Shown in pieces: positions 54,988 through 63,273 of a stretch of DNA of 64,000 nucleotides (the first letter of the stretch is position 1; each line of letters begins with the position of its first letter). Below the pieces are notes generated by a model. It was not told the origin of the DNA. It did no database searches and saw only the letters and a list, made by a program, of their open reading frames with translations. The stretch spans positions 90,295-154,294 of the forward strand of contig NZ_JAQTZS010000006.1 of assembly GCF_028687635.1 (NCBI RefSeq), given 5' to 3'. A program made the position numbers and the translations under genes. This DNA comes from Malikia sp. (GTDB lineage: Bacteria > Pseudomonadota > Gammaproteobacteria > Burkholderiales > Burkholderiaceae_C).

Positions 54988-55066
54988 GCACACACTATAT
55001 CAACAATCTCAACCCCATGTGCAGCCTGTCGGCTGCGCTCCTTTCCTCCTCCCGAAGGGGGAGGTT

Positions 55067-55300
55067 TCACGGAGCTACTGATGAACCGGCTGCTGGGTGC
55101 ATGGTGATGACGCCGAAGGGGCAGCGGATCGCGCAGTAGGCGCAACCGGTGCAGCGCTCGGCGTCGTGTAGCGCCGAATGCTTCTTCCAGCCCTCGCGTT
55201 CGAGCGAGAGCAGGTCGAGCGGGCAGGCCGCCACGCACCAGCCACAGCCGGTGCAGCGTTTCAGGTCGATCTCGGGGAGAACGGTGCCGCGCTGGGTCAT
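55067..55300 (-). CDS. Dicluster 2[4Fe-4S] ferredoxin-type protein
   Basis: 77 residues from ATG 55300 (MTQRGTVLPEIDLKRC). Two cluster motifs: CTGCGWCVAACP and CTGCAYCAIRCP. Electron carrier. The last residues (GSSVAP) and stop border the left end of the TnpB element and may be changed by it. Follows azlD closely on the same strand, but a functional link to amino acid export is not evident. Confidence 0.85.
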   Translation of the reverse strand: MTQRGTVLPEIDLKRCTGCGWCVAACPLDLLSLEREGWKKHSALHDAERCTGCAYCAIRCPFGVITMHPAAGSSVAP

Positions 55301-55304
55301 GGGA

Positions 55305-55634
55305 CTAGAACAGGCTCGGGTTGCGCAGCAGCACATAGAGGCCGGTGCCGGTCACGATACTCAATAGGGGGTTGCGGCTGCGCCACTGCAGCAGCGCCGC
55401 CAGCCCCGCGCAGAGCAGCTCGCGCCAGGGGCCGCCTGGATGTTCGCGCGCCGAGCCGACGATGGCGTGCAGCAGCAGCAGGGTCATGATGGCCAGCGGC
55501 AGGAAGCGGCCGAGCCGGCGCACCACATCGTGGCGCTGCAGCCAGCGCGAGGCGATGAAGGGCAGCGCGCGCAGCGCGAAGGTGATCAGCGCCATCGCGG
55601 CGATGACGCCCAGTGCGTAGCCGGTGTCAATCAT
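55305..55634 (-). CDS. azlD: Branched-chain amino acid exporter subunit AzlD
   Basis: 109 residues, three to four hydrophobic helices (LGVIAAMALITFALRALPFIA, LPLAIMTLLLLHAIVG). Small partner of AzlC in branched-chain amino acid export. The start overlaps the azlC stop by eight bases. Family assignment from length, topology and pairing. Confidence 0.9.
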   Translation of the reverse strand: MIDTGYALGVIAAMALITFALRALPFIASRWLQRHDVVRRLGRFLPLAIMTLLLLHAIVGSAREHPGGPWRELLCAGLAALLQWRSRNPLLSIVTGTGLYVLLRNPSLF

Positions 55635-56322
55635 GGTGGGTCTCCGCGAACCAGCAGCCGGCGAGCAGGCTCAGCGCGATCGCGATGGCGAGCGCGTGCT
55701 GTGGCGCCAGCGACCAGGCCACGGCGTAGGACGCGAGCGCGACCCAGACCGGCGTGGCCTGGCGCCGGCTGCGCCACTGCTCGACGGTCAGCACCGCGAA
55801 CAGCGCGGCGAGCACGAAGTCCAGGCCGGCGAGCTCGATCCTGGCCTGGCTGCCGATCAGCGCGCCGAGCGCGCTGCCCAGGATCCACCAGCCGTGGTTG
55901 AGCAGGGCCAGCAGCGCCATCTGGCGCGCGGGCGTGCTGGTGGGCAGCGTGGTCAGGATCGAATAGGTCTCGTCGGTCAGCGCGAAGGCCAGGTAGCCGC
56001 GCAGCAGCCTTCCCCTTGGCAGCCGCTCAAGCAGCGACAGTCCGTAGAACAGGTGGCGCAGGTTCACCACCAGCGTGGCCAGCGCGATCGTGGCCAGTGG
56101 CATGCCAGCGGCCAGCATCGGGACCATCATGTACTGCGCTGCGCCGGCGTAGACCAGCAGGCTCGACAGCAGCGCGAGCGACCAGTGGCCGCCAGCCTGC
56201 ACGAACAGGAAGCCGAAGACGGTGCCAAGCGGCAAGTAGCCCATCGCGACCGGGGCGGTCAGCGCGAGCAGGGAGGCTGGAGCGGCGGCCGGTGCGGGCG
56301 GCATTGGGGACGGTTCAGGCAT
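55627..56322 (-). CDS. azlC: Branched-chain amino acid exporter subunit AzlC
   Basis: 231 residues from ATG 56322 (MPEPSPMPPAPAAAP); the frame stays open upstream without conserved sequence and no clear ribosome binding site decides the start. Family segments: APVAMGYLPLGTVFGFLFVQAGG, YAGAAQYMMVPMLAAG, NLRHLFYGLSL and FALTDETYSI. About six to seven membrane helices. Exports branched-chain amino acids or analogues with AzlD. Confidence 0.9.
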   Translation of the reverse strand: MPEPSPMPPAPAAAPASLLALTAPVAMGYLPLGTVFGFLFVQAGGHWSLALLSSLLVYAGAAQYMMVPMLAAGMPLATIALATLVVNLRHLFYGLSLLERLPRGRLLRGYLAFALTDETYSILTTLPTSTPARQMALLALLNHGWWILGSALGALIGSQARIELAGLDFVLAALFAVLTVEQWRSRRQATPVWVALASYAVAWSLAPQHALAIAIALSLLAGCWFAETHHD

Positions 56323-56528
56323 GCGGCGAGGGAAGGTCGGAATCCACCGGATTGTGACCCATGCCGTCATGGCCGTTGGGTCTGCTGTCGCGTTCCAGTC
56401 ATGGAACTCTGGCAATCTGGCTGATCTGCATCGCGGCGGCATGAGCCGATAATCCCAGCTCAGGCCCGATCGGGTCCTGGGTCATTTCGCGCCGCCCCAT
56501 CCATGCGGCTCCTCAAGCGCCACGAGCC

Positions 56529-57839
56529 ATGTCAATAGAAAAATTCAAGGAAATGCTGGAGAAACAGCGGCTGGTCGACCAGGTCGTCCGCAGCCAGAAG
56601 ATGTCGCGGCACGAGGTCGCCGAGGTGCTGGTGCACAAGCAGCACGAGGCCGAGATGTCCAATGCGATCAGGGGTCAGACCGCCGTCGAGCTCGGCGAGA
56701 TCCTGGACGGCCTGACGCTTGAGCAGGCGCGCGAACTCTGGCAGCGCATTCCCGAGGCGCGCATCAACGACATCCTGTGGGAGCTGTCGGATGAGCGCCG
56801 CCAGGAACTCGCCGGCGGGCGCGAGCCCGACATCGAGGGCAGCAAGGTCAGCATCTTCGAGCTCGTCGACGGCAAGCTGCGCCAGATGCCATTCGCGGGC
56901 AAGCGCGACCTGGAGGGCGTGCGTCCGATCTGGGTCGACCTGATCCACGCCAGCAAGGCCCAGCGGGCCTACATCGGCGCGCATTTCGGCATCGAGCTGC
57001 CCGACCCGCTCGACGTGACCGACCTCGAGGTCAGCGCGCGCTTTCACATCGAGGACAACGATGCCATCCACCTGCACTCGAACTTCCTGCTCGACCGCGC
57101 CGGCGACTCGCGCAGCGTGCCGGTGGCCTTCGTGCTGCATCGGGGCATATTGTTCTCGCTGCGCGAGGAGGATCTGCCGGTGTTCCGGCTGCAGCGCCGC
57201 CTGGCCCGGACCCAGCCGGGCTATGTGACCGATGCGGTCGACGTGCTGCTCGACCTCTACGGCGCCGATGTCGAGTGCTCGTCCGATTCGCTCGAGAACA
57301 GTTACGCGATCCTGGCCAAGGTCGGCAAGCTGGTGCTCAACGAGTCGGTCAGCGACGAGCAGGCGGGTGCCATCCTGTCCGACATCGCCGAGGAGGAGGA
57401 TCAGAACGGCCGCATCCGCTCCAACATCCTGGACACGCAGCGCGCGCTCAACTTCCTGATGCGCGGCCGGCTGCTGACCGCGCCGCAGATGGAGGATGCC
57501 AAGCAGATCCTGCGCAACATCGACTCGCTCAACAGCCACACGGCGTTCCTGTTCGACAAGATCAACTTCCTGATGGATGCCACCATCGGCTTCATCAACA
57601 TCAACCAGAACAAGCGAGTCAACCAGCTGACCATCCTGAGCGTGGTCTTCATGCCGATCAACGTGCTGGCTGGCATCGGCGGGATGTCGGAGTTCTCGAT
57701 GATGACCCAGGGCCTGCCCTGGCCGGTGGCCTACGGCGGTTTCGTCGTCGGCTCGGCGCTGGTCGGCCTGACGACCTATGTCGCGCTCAAGCATTTCGAG
57801 CGGCGGCGCATGCGCAACTCCAAGGCGGCCCGCTTCTGA
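56529..57839 (+). CDS. CorA-type divalent metal transporter with a variant GMN motif and MgtE-N-like head
   Basis: 436 residues. The C-terminal half is CorA-like: long helix, NKRVNQLTILSVVFMPINVLAGIGGMSEFSMM, then a second membrane helix and a basic tail. The invariant YGMN filter motif is here GGMS (384-387). Residues ~20-100 (MSRHEVAEVLVHKQHEAEM, LEQARELWQRIPEARINDILWELSDER in part) resemble the helical N domain of MgtE transporters, unusual in front of a CorA pore. Probably transports Mg2+ or another divalent cation, or is an efflux or regulatory variant. Confidence 0.82.
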   Translation: MSIEKFKEMLEKQRLVDQVVRSQKMSRHEVAEVLVHKQHEAEMSNAIRGQTAVELGEILDGLTLEQARELWQRIPEARINDILWELSDERRQELAGGREPDIEGSKVSIFELVDGKLRQMPFAGKRDLEGVRPIWVDLIHASKAQRAYIGAHFGIELPDPLDVTDLEVSARFHIEDNDAIHLHSNFLLDRAGDSRSVPVAFVLHRGILFSLREEDLPVFRLQRRLARTQPGYVTDAVDVLLDLYGADVECSSDSLENSYAILAKVGKLVLNESVSDEQAGAILSDIAEEEDQNGRIRSNILDTQRALNFLMRGRLLTAPQMEDAKQILRNIDSLNSHTAFLFDKINFLMDATIGFININQNKRVNQLTILSVVFMPINVLAGIGGMSEFSMMTQGLPWPVAYGGFVVGSALVGLTTYVALKHFERRRMRNSKAARF

Positions 57840-57885
57840 GGCGGCCGGTCGGCCAGGTCAGCGCCCGAGGGAAGGGCTCGGGGCG

Positions 57886-58821
57886 TCAGGGCGCGACCAG
57901 CTCGAAGGCGAAGCTGGCGCCGTCGACCTGGACGCGCACCGCGCGCACATCCTGCGCGCCGGGGACTTCCAGCCGGGTGACGTTGGGCAGCGGCCGCTTG
58001 TCGAGCGTGAAGGGCTGGTCGATCACGAAGCGGTGGCTGTCGCCGTGGATCAGCAGCACCGGCTTGCCCCATTGCCGGGCCAGTGGCAGCAGGGTCTGGC
58101 CCACGCTGCGGCGAAAGCCCGAGTGACCGGGGAAATCCTCGTACGCCGTCCGCGGCTCCAGCATGTCGGCCTGGAAGGCCAGCACCAGCGCCTTGGCCTG
58201 ACGCTGCTCGGCCTGCTCGAACGCCGCCTTGATCCAGGCCACGTTGGCCGCGTCGCGCTCGAAGAACTCGGCGCTCGCCTGGGGGTCGCGGCTCTCGAGG
58301 TTGTTGTTGCTGCCCACCAGGTGCAGCGTCGCGAACAGCACGCCCTGGTACTGCCAGCGCTGGTTCTCGACGTAGCCGCCGTGCTCGGGCATCAGGCGGG
58401 CCTGGCTCTCGACCGCCATCGGCCGCTGGCCCAGCGAGCGCTGGCCGTCGAAGAAGCGCTGGCGCAGCGCGCCCAGGCGCTCAAGCGGATCGTAGCCGCC
58501 ATTGTTGGCGCGGTGGCAGTCGGTCCACTCGTTGTCGCCCGGGGTGTAGACGACGGCGCCGGCATAGCGGCCGAAGTGTTCGAGCTGGGCCGAGAATTCC
58601 TCGTCGCTGCAGCGCGTCGAGCCTGACTTGATGTCGCCGACATGCACCGAAAAGGCCGGCTCGATCCGGTTGATGCGCTCGATCAGCGCCCGGTAGGGAG
58701 CGTAGGACTTGTCCGGTGCCCCGTAGGGCAGGTCGCCGAGCGCGACGAAGGAGAAACCCTGCGCCTGGGCAGCGAAGGACAGGGCGAGCGCGAGGGGCAG
58801 GCAGAAGTGTCGCAGTTTCAT
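57886..58821 (-). CDS. Secreted calcineurin-type metallophosphoesterase
   Basis: 311 residues with a signal peptide (MKLRHFCLPLALALSFAAQAQG). Metallophosphoesterase pattern: FVALGDLPYG, HVGDIKSG, TPGDNEWTDC and LIHGDSHRF. The DNEW variant in place of GNHD is known in a subset of this superfamily. Periplasmic or extracellular phosphatase or nuclease; substrate unknown. Divergent from the Spy-like gene with only 56 bases between starts. Confidence 0.85.
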   Translation of the reverse strand: MKLRHFCLPLALALSFAAQAQGFSFVALGDLPYGAPDKSYAPYRALIERINRIEPAFSVHVGDIKSGSTRCSDEEFSAQLEHFGRYAGAVVYTPGDNEWTDCHRANNGGYDPLERLGALRQRFFDGQRSLGQRPMAVESQARLMPEHGGYVENQRWQYQGVLFATLHLVGSNNNLESRDPQASAEFFERDAANVAWIKAAFEQAEQRQAKALVLAFQADMLEPRTAYEDFPGHSGFRRSVGQTLLPLARQWGKPVLLIHGDSHRFVIDQPFTLDKRPLPNVTRLEVPGAQDVRAVRVQVDGASFAFELVAP

Positions 58822-58877
58822 GATCGGATCATAGGGCCTGTGGTCCGCTGCGCAATTGCTGCCCTATGATGGCAACC

Positions 58878-59393
58878 ATGAACATTCGCAAATCTTTCCA
58901 GTACGCCGCCGTCGCCACCCTGTCCGCGTTGAGCCTGTCGGCTTTCGCGGCGCCTCGACAGGGCGGCTGCGAGCCAGGCGCCATGCCGGGCATGGAAGCC
59001 CATCAGCCGATGGCCGGCATGGGCGGCATGGGTGGGCATAACGGCTTCGCAATGGGGCTGCACAGCCTCAATCTCAGCGATGAGCAGCACGACAAGGTCT
59101 TCGAGCTGATGCAGGGCCAGATGCGCCAGCAGCACGAGGCGATGCGCGCCGGCCGCAAGGCGCAGGAGGAGCTGCGCCAGCTCGCACGCGAGCCCGGCTT
59201 CGACGCCGCCAAGGCCAAGCCGCTGGCCGACCAACTCGGCCAGCTCCAGGCCCAGCAGCTGTTGCGCCAGGCCCAGGCCGAGTCCCAGCTGCGTGCCCTG
59301 CTCACGCCCGAGCAGCGCAAGAAGCTTGACGAAAGCGCCGGGCAACGCCAGCATGGCCCGCGCATGATGCCGGGCGAGCGCCACCACGATTGA
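58878..59393 (+). CDS. Spy/CpxP-family periplasmic protein (LTxxQ motif)
   Basis: 171 residues from ATG 58878 (MNIRKSFQYAAVATLSALSLSAFA), a clear signal peptide. A Met/Gly/His-rich stretch (GAMPGMEAHQPMAGMGGMGGHNGF in part) could bind copper. Then a helical Spy-like core (LNLSDEQHDKVFELM) with LTPEQRKKLDE, the family's LTxxQ motif. Periplasmic chaperone or metal-stress protein. A terminator follows directly. Confidence 0.85.
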   Translation: MNIRKSFQYAAVATLSALSLSAFAAPRQGGCEPGAMPGMEAHQPMAGMGGMGGHNGFAMGLHSLNLSDEQHDKVFELMQGQMRQQHEAMRAGRKAQEELRQLAREPGFDAAKAKPLADQLGQLQAQQLLRQAQAESQLRALLTPEQRKKLDESAGQRQHGPRMMPGERHHD

Positions 59394-59418
59394 CCGACTC
59401 GGTCGCGCCGGATCCCCT

Positions 59419-59452
59419 AAAGCCTCCTGGCATGGCGCCAGGGGGCTTTTTT
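59419..59452 (+). terminator. Rho-independent terminator after the Spy-like gene
   Basis: AAGCC-TCCTGGC and GCCAGGGGGCTT pair, with one bulge, around ATGGC and run into TTTTTT. It lies 26 bases after the stop and just before the fusion gene. Confidence 0.85.
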
Positions 59453-59466
59453 ATCAGAATCTGAAC

Positions 59467-61767
59467 ATGAGCCAGAGCTATGACTATGTGATCGTCGGTG
59501 GCGGGGTTGCCGGAGCCAGCGCGGTCCAGACCTTGCGCGCCGAAGGGGCCAAGGGCAGCATTCTGCTGCTGGCGGCGGAGCCGCAACTGCCCTATCACCG
59601 GGGGTCGCTGTCCAAGACCTTCCTGTCCAGCGCGTCCGCCGAATCGGCGCGCTGGGTATTGGACGCGGCCGGCTATGAAAAGCTCGGGATCGAAGTCCGG
59701 CTAGGCGCTGCCGTGACCTCGGTGCAGCCGTCACGCCATCGCCTCTGCGTCGGGACAAAGGACGAGCTCGCCTATGGCCAACTGCTGATCGCCACGGGCG
59801 CGTCGGCGCAGCGGCTCGAGATTCCTGGCGCGGGGCTGGCTGGCATCCACACCCTGCACAGCCTGGCCGAGGCCCAGGCCTTGCGCGCGACTGCCCTGAT
59901 GGCCAGACGCGCGGTGGTGATCGGCGGCAGCTTCGTCGGACTCGAAGTGGCCGCCGCCTTGCGCCAGCGCGGGCTGTCGGTCACGCTGATCGCGCATGGC
60001 GGGCTGCTCGACAGCCTGGCCCTGCCGGAGTTCTCATCCCATCTGCGGGCCACGCTCGAACGGCATGGCGTCGAGGTGGTGCTGGGCAACGCGCCGGTGC
60101 GGTTTCACGGCCAGGCACGGGTCGAGGGCGTGACGACAAGTGGTGGCCTGACCCTGGCCTGCGACCTGGTGGTGCTGGGGGTGGGGGTCACGCCCAACAC
60201 GCAATTCCTGCGCGGCAGCGGCATCGAGCTTGACGCGGGCAGGATCCAGGTCGATCGCTTTCTGCAAACCAATCAGCCCGGCATCCATGCGGCCGGAGAT
60301 GTCTGCAACTTCTTCGATGGCGTCTTCAACTGCCAGCGGCATATCGAGCACTGGGACAATGCCTTCAAGCAAGGACGCCATGCTGCCCGCAACATGATGG
60401 GACGGCGCACCCCTTACTCGGAGGTCAGCTACTTCTACAGCCATGTGTTCGACCTCAGCTTCAATCTGCTCGGGCGCATCGATTCCCGGCACGAGCGAAT
60501 AGACCGTGGCTCGCTTGAGGCCGGGTCGTACGCCGCGATCTTCCTGCAGGACGATGTGCCGCGGGGCCTGTTTTCCCTCGGGCGTCCCGCCGACGAGACC
60601 CGGATGATGGAAACCCTGATCAAGCACCGGGTCAATCTGCGCTCCAGCAAGCCGCGGCTGTCCGACCCTGGATTCGCGCTCGATCAGATCCCGAACCAGA
60701 CCGTCTACATCCTGCAGGGTGGCGGTGCCTTCGGCGCTTTCGAATGTGGTGCGATCCAGGCCTTGCAGGAGCGCGGCATCCGTCCCGATGTCGTGGCCGG
60801 CGTTTCGATCGGTGCGATCAACAGCGCGATCATCGCGGGCAATCCGGACCATGCAGCGCAGCAGCTGCAGGCCTTCTGGAGCGAGCTCGGCACCGAGTCA
60901 CCGGCACTGGCCGACGAAGGGTTGCGGCGCATGGTCGCGGGCGGGCATGTCGCACTGCTCGGCGTCCCGCAGTTCTTCCAGCCCGGCTGGCTCAAGCCGT
61001 TCTGGAGCGAGGATGCATCGCCCTCGCGCTGGACCAGTCTCTACGACATGTCGCCGGCCCGGCGGCTGCTGGAAAAATACGTCGATTTCGAACGCCTGAA
61101 GTCCAGCCCGGTCCGGCTGCTCGTCAGTGCCGTGGATGTCCAGACCAGCGAACTGGTGGTGTTCGACAGCTATGTCGACGACCTCGGCGCCGACCATATC
61201 CTGGCCAGCGGCAGCCTGCCGCCGGCGTTTCCCTGGACCACGATAGGAGGCCGGCATTTCTGGGATGGCGGCATCGTGAGCAACTCGCCGCTGGAGCAGG
61301 TGGTCGAACGCTGCGGCTCGGCCGGCAAGCAGGTCTACATCGTCGACCTCTACCCGGACAAGGCCCAGGCCCTGCCGGCCAATCTGACCGAGGTCATGGC
61401 CCGGCGCGAGGAAATCCTGTTTGCCGAGCGCATCCGCAACGACCTCAAGACCGAGACCCTGGTGCATGATTTCCAGCAGCTGGTGCAGGACATGCTGGCC
61501 GATCTGCCAGCGGCAGCGGCCCACCGCATCCGGCATCAACCGAACTTCATCCAGCTGATGGGTCAGCAGGCTCCCTTGCGGATCACGCGCATCGTGCGCG
61601 AGAGCGTGCCCGGCGAGCCCGCCGCGAGCGGTTATGACTTCTCTGGCAAGACCCTGGCCCGGTTGATCGAGGCGGGCTACCGGATGGCCCTGCGGGCGAT
61701 CGACGCTCCACAGCTGCCAGTCGGCGCGGCCCGGCCCGCTGAGCTATCCCTCGGGCTGGGCGAATAG
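59467..61767 (+). CDS. Fusion: FAD-dependent pyridine-nucleotide oxidoreductase + patatin-like phospholipase
   Basis: 766 residues. Residues 1-400 are a ferredoxin/rubredoxin-reductase-type flavoprotein: FAD motif GGGVAG at 11-16, LIATGAS, NAD motif VVIGGSFVGLEVA at 150-162, and AAGDVCNF near 275. A linker reaches ~410. Residues 411-766 are a patatin domain: oxyanion loop GGGAFGAFECG at 418-428, nucleophile Ser447 in GVSIG, and Asp600 in DGG. Both active sites look intact. It may couple redox state to acyl hydrolysis of lipids. No signal peptide. ATG 59467 overlaps no other gene. I know no standard enzyme with this order. Confidence 0.9.
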   Translation: MSQSYDYVIVGGGVAGASAVQTLRAEGAKGSILLLAAEPQLPYHRGSLSKTFLSSASAESARWVLDAAGYEKLGIEVRLGAAVTSVQPSRHRLCVGTKDELAYGQLLIATGASAQRLEIPGAGLAGIHTLHSLAEAQALRATALMARRAVVIGGSFVGLEVAAALRQRGLSVTLIAHGGLLDSLALPEFSSHLRATLERHGVEVVLGNAPVRFHGQARVEGVTTSGGLTLACDLVVLGVGVTPNTQFLRGSGIELDAGRIQVDRFLQTNQPGIHAAGDVCNFFDGVFNCQRHIEHWDNAFKQGRHAARNMMGRRTPYSEVSYFYSHVFDLSFNLLGRIDSRHERIDRGSLEAGSYAAIFLQDDVPRGLFSLGRPADETRMMETLIKHRVNLRSSKPRLSDPGFALDQIPNQTVYILQGGGAFGAFECGAIQALQERGIRPDVVAGVSIGAINSAIIAGNPDHAAQQLQAFWSELGTESPALADEGLRRMVAGGHVALLGVPQFFQPGWLKPFWSEDASPSRWTSLYDMSPARRLLEKYVDFERLKSSPVRLLVSAVDVQTSELVVFDSYVDDLGADHILASGSLPPAFPWTTIGGRHFWDGGIVSNSPLEQVVERCGSAGKQVYIVDLYPDKAQALPANLTEVMARREEILFAERIRNDLKTETLVHDFQQLVQDMLADLPAAAAHRIRHQPNFIQLMGQQAPLRITRIVRESVPGEPAASGYDFSGKTLARLIEAGYRMALRAIDAPQLPVGAARPAELSLGLGE

Positions 61768-61783
61768 GACTTGATCGGCTGGC

Positions 61784-61846
61784 TCAGCCCTTGAGCTGGC
61801 GTGCCAGGAAGTCCAGCGTGCGCGACCAGGCCAGCCGTCGCGTCAT
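61784..61846 (-). pseudogene. C-terminal remnant of a dienelactone-hydrolase-like alpha/beta hydrolase
   Basis: A 20-residue reading (MTRRLAWSRTLDFLARQLKG) overlaps the DHH gene stop by ATGA. RLAW.RTL.FL..L is the usual C-terminal helix of dienelactone hydrolases, but no body precedes it. Best read as the end of a deleted gene. Short, so moderate certainty. Confidence 0.4.
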
Positions 61847-62706
61847 GCCAGCGTACCCGCCAGGAATTCCGGGAACCTGCTCATCGGCAGCCTGAAGGCG
61901 CTGGCCTGCGGGTGGCCGCCACCGCCGAACTGCAGCGCGATCGGCGACACATCGAAGCTGCGCAGCGAGCGCAGGCTGACCTTGACGAACTGGGCGCTGT
62001 CGATCTTGAACACCACCGCGAACGTGCCGGTGCGCAGGGCCAGGATGTTGCCGAGCTCGCTGGTGAACTCGCTCACCGCGTTGACCGCCAGCGTCTGGTG
62101 CCCGAGCAGCGTGAGCTCGAACGCGCCCTTGGCCACGCTGGCGACCAGGCCCTCGTACTGGCGGCGCAGGGCGCGGCCCTGTTCCAGCAGCGCAGGCCGC
62201 GCCGCCGGGTCCTCGGCCCGCAGCCGCAGCGCGTGCCAGGCCTGGAAGTCGAAGCCCTGCGTGTCGAGCACCGACAGCAGCTCGCGGCTGTCCTCGAACT
62301 TCCAGTTCCAGAGGTCGCGGTCCTCGATGCGGGCGATCAGATAGGGAACAGGCTGACCGGGGTGGAAATGCTCCCAGGCCAGTCGCGCGCCCGATTTCTG
62401 CAGGTCGAACAGCAGCGAGAACTTCGGCCCGCAGCTCAGGCAGCGCAGCTGGTCCTGCGCCGTCTTGTGGTGGTCCAGCAGCGTGATGGATTCGGCCTGC
62501 CCGCGCATCTGCTCCATCACCTCGGGCGCGAAGGAGAAGTCGAGGATGTAGACCTGTCGGCCGCTGACGTCGGGCACCGGGTCGCCGTATTTGCAGGGCA
62601 GGTAGTCGGCCGAGTCGCCGAGCGCGAGCCAGGCGGAGTAGGCGGCGCCGAAGCCGTCCGGGCAGTCGGCGTGGTAGAGGACGAGGGTGGGGCGGGAGGG
62701 AGTCAT
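61843..62706 (-). CDS. DHH-family phosphoesterase
   Basis: 287 residues from ATG 62706 (MTPSRPTLVLYHADCPDGFG). DHH domain: YHADCPDGFGAAY, LDFSFAPEVM and LDHHKTAQDQL; C-terminal DHHA1-type FGGGGHPQASAFRLP. Metal-dependent phosphoesterase of the nanoRNase/pAp-phosphatase type. Exact substrate unknown. Divergent from the broken hsdM; its 3' end overlaps the hydrolase remnant. Confidence 0.88.
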   Translation of the reverse strand: MTPSRPTLVLYHADCPDGFGAAYSAWLALGDSADYLPCKYGDPVPDVSGRQVYILDFSFAPEVMEQMRGQAESITLLDHHKTAQDQLRCLSCGPKFSLLFDLQKSGARLAWEHFHPGQPVPYLIARIEDRDLWNWKFEDSRELLSVLDTQGFDFQAWHALRLRAEDPAARPALLEQGRALRRQYEGLVASVAKGAFELTLLGHQTLAVNAVSEFTSELGNILALRTGTFAVVFKIDSAQFVKVSLRSLRSFDVSPIALQFGGGGHPQASAFRLPMSRFPEFLAGTLA

Positions 62707-62751
62707 GTCGGAATTGTCATCCAGTTTTAACCAGTGAGGATAATTGACCTC

Positions 62752-63237
62752 ATGGTCAATCAACTCACCCTCGAAACGCTCGAAAGCTGGCTCTGGGAGT
62801 CCGCCAACATCCTGCGCGGCTCCATCGACTCGTCCGACTTCAAGAACTACATCTTCGGCCTGCTGTTCCTCAAGCGCTTCAACGACGTGTTCGAGGAGCG
62901 CGTGCAGAAATTGATGGATGAGGAAGGTCTTGGCCGAGTCGAGGCCGAGGTCGAAGTGTCCGAAGACCAGGGCATCTTCCCCTACACCGCGCGCTGGGGC
63001 CACCTCGTTGCCCGCACCGAAAACATCGGCGAGGCGCTGGACAAGGCCTTCCACGACATCGAGGCCAACGTCAAGGGCGCCGACCTGCAGCATGTGCTGA
63101 CCGCTACCCAGTACGGCGACAAGCGCGTGCTGTCCGACCACACCCTGCAGCGCCTGCTGCGCCACTTCAACCAGTACCGGCTGGGCAACGCCGACCTCTA
63201 CAAGGCCGACATGCTGGGCGATGCCTACGAATACCTG
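62752..63237 (+). pseudogene. Second hsdM, N-terminal fragment interrupted by a TnpB element
   Basis: 162 residues from ATG 62752 ([20 protein letters not shown]) match the N-terminal helical domain of HsdM ([29 protein letters not shown]). The frame then meets the element end at 63238, exactly where the sequence should continue to the methyltransferase motif, so no catalytic domain remains here. It differs from the HsdM at 3802. Downstream parts may exist beyond the window. The reading continues into the element as nonsense before stopping. Confidence 0.85.
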
Positions 63238-63273
63238 TTGACATCCTCCCCTGCCTATAGGCAGGGGATTCCT
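63238..63273 (-). repeat. Right end of TnpB element 2
   Basis: TTGACATCCTCCCCTGCC, TATA, GGCAGGGGATTCC: perfect palindrome CCCCTGCC/GGCAGGGG. The tnpB stop lies in it. Only a few bases differ from the right end of element 1. Confidence 0.85.

Larger units (their letters stand above)
53781..55066 (-). mobile_element. TnpB-only IS200/IS605-type element (IS1341-like) with a small accessory gene
   Basis: The right end is precise: on the minus strand it finishes in a hairpin and GATGTCAA, with the 4-base TCAA end typical of the superfamily (53781). The left end is less certain, near 55040-55070, where a hairpin (CCTCCC...GGGAGG) lies just inside the ferredoxin stop. It holds tnpB and an overlapping 42-residue ribbon-helix-helix gene but no tnpA transposase, so movement would need TnpA in trans. 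Confidence 0.7.

Noticed and set aside
55627..56442. Longer AzlC starting at 56442
   Set aside because: The first 40 residues (MPPRCRSARLPEF...) are not typical of the family and lie in the likely promoter shared with the divergent CorA-like gene.
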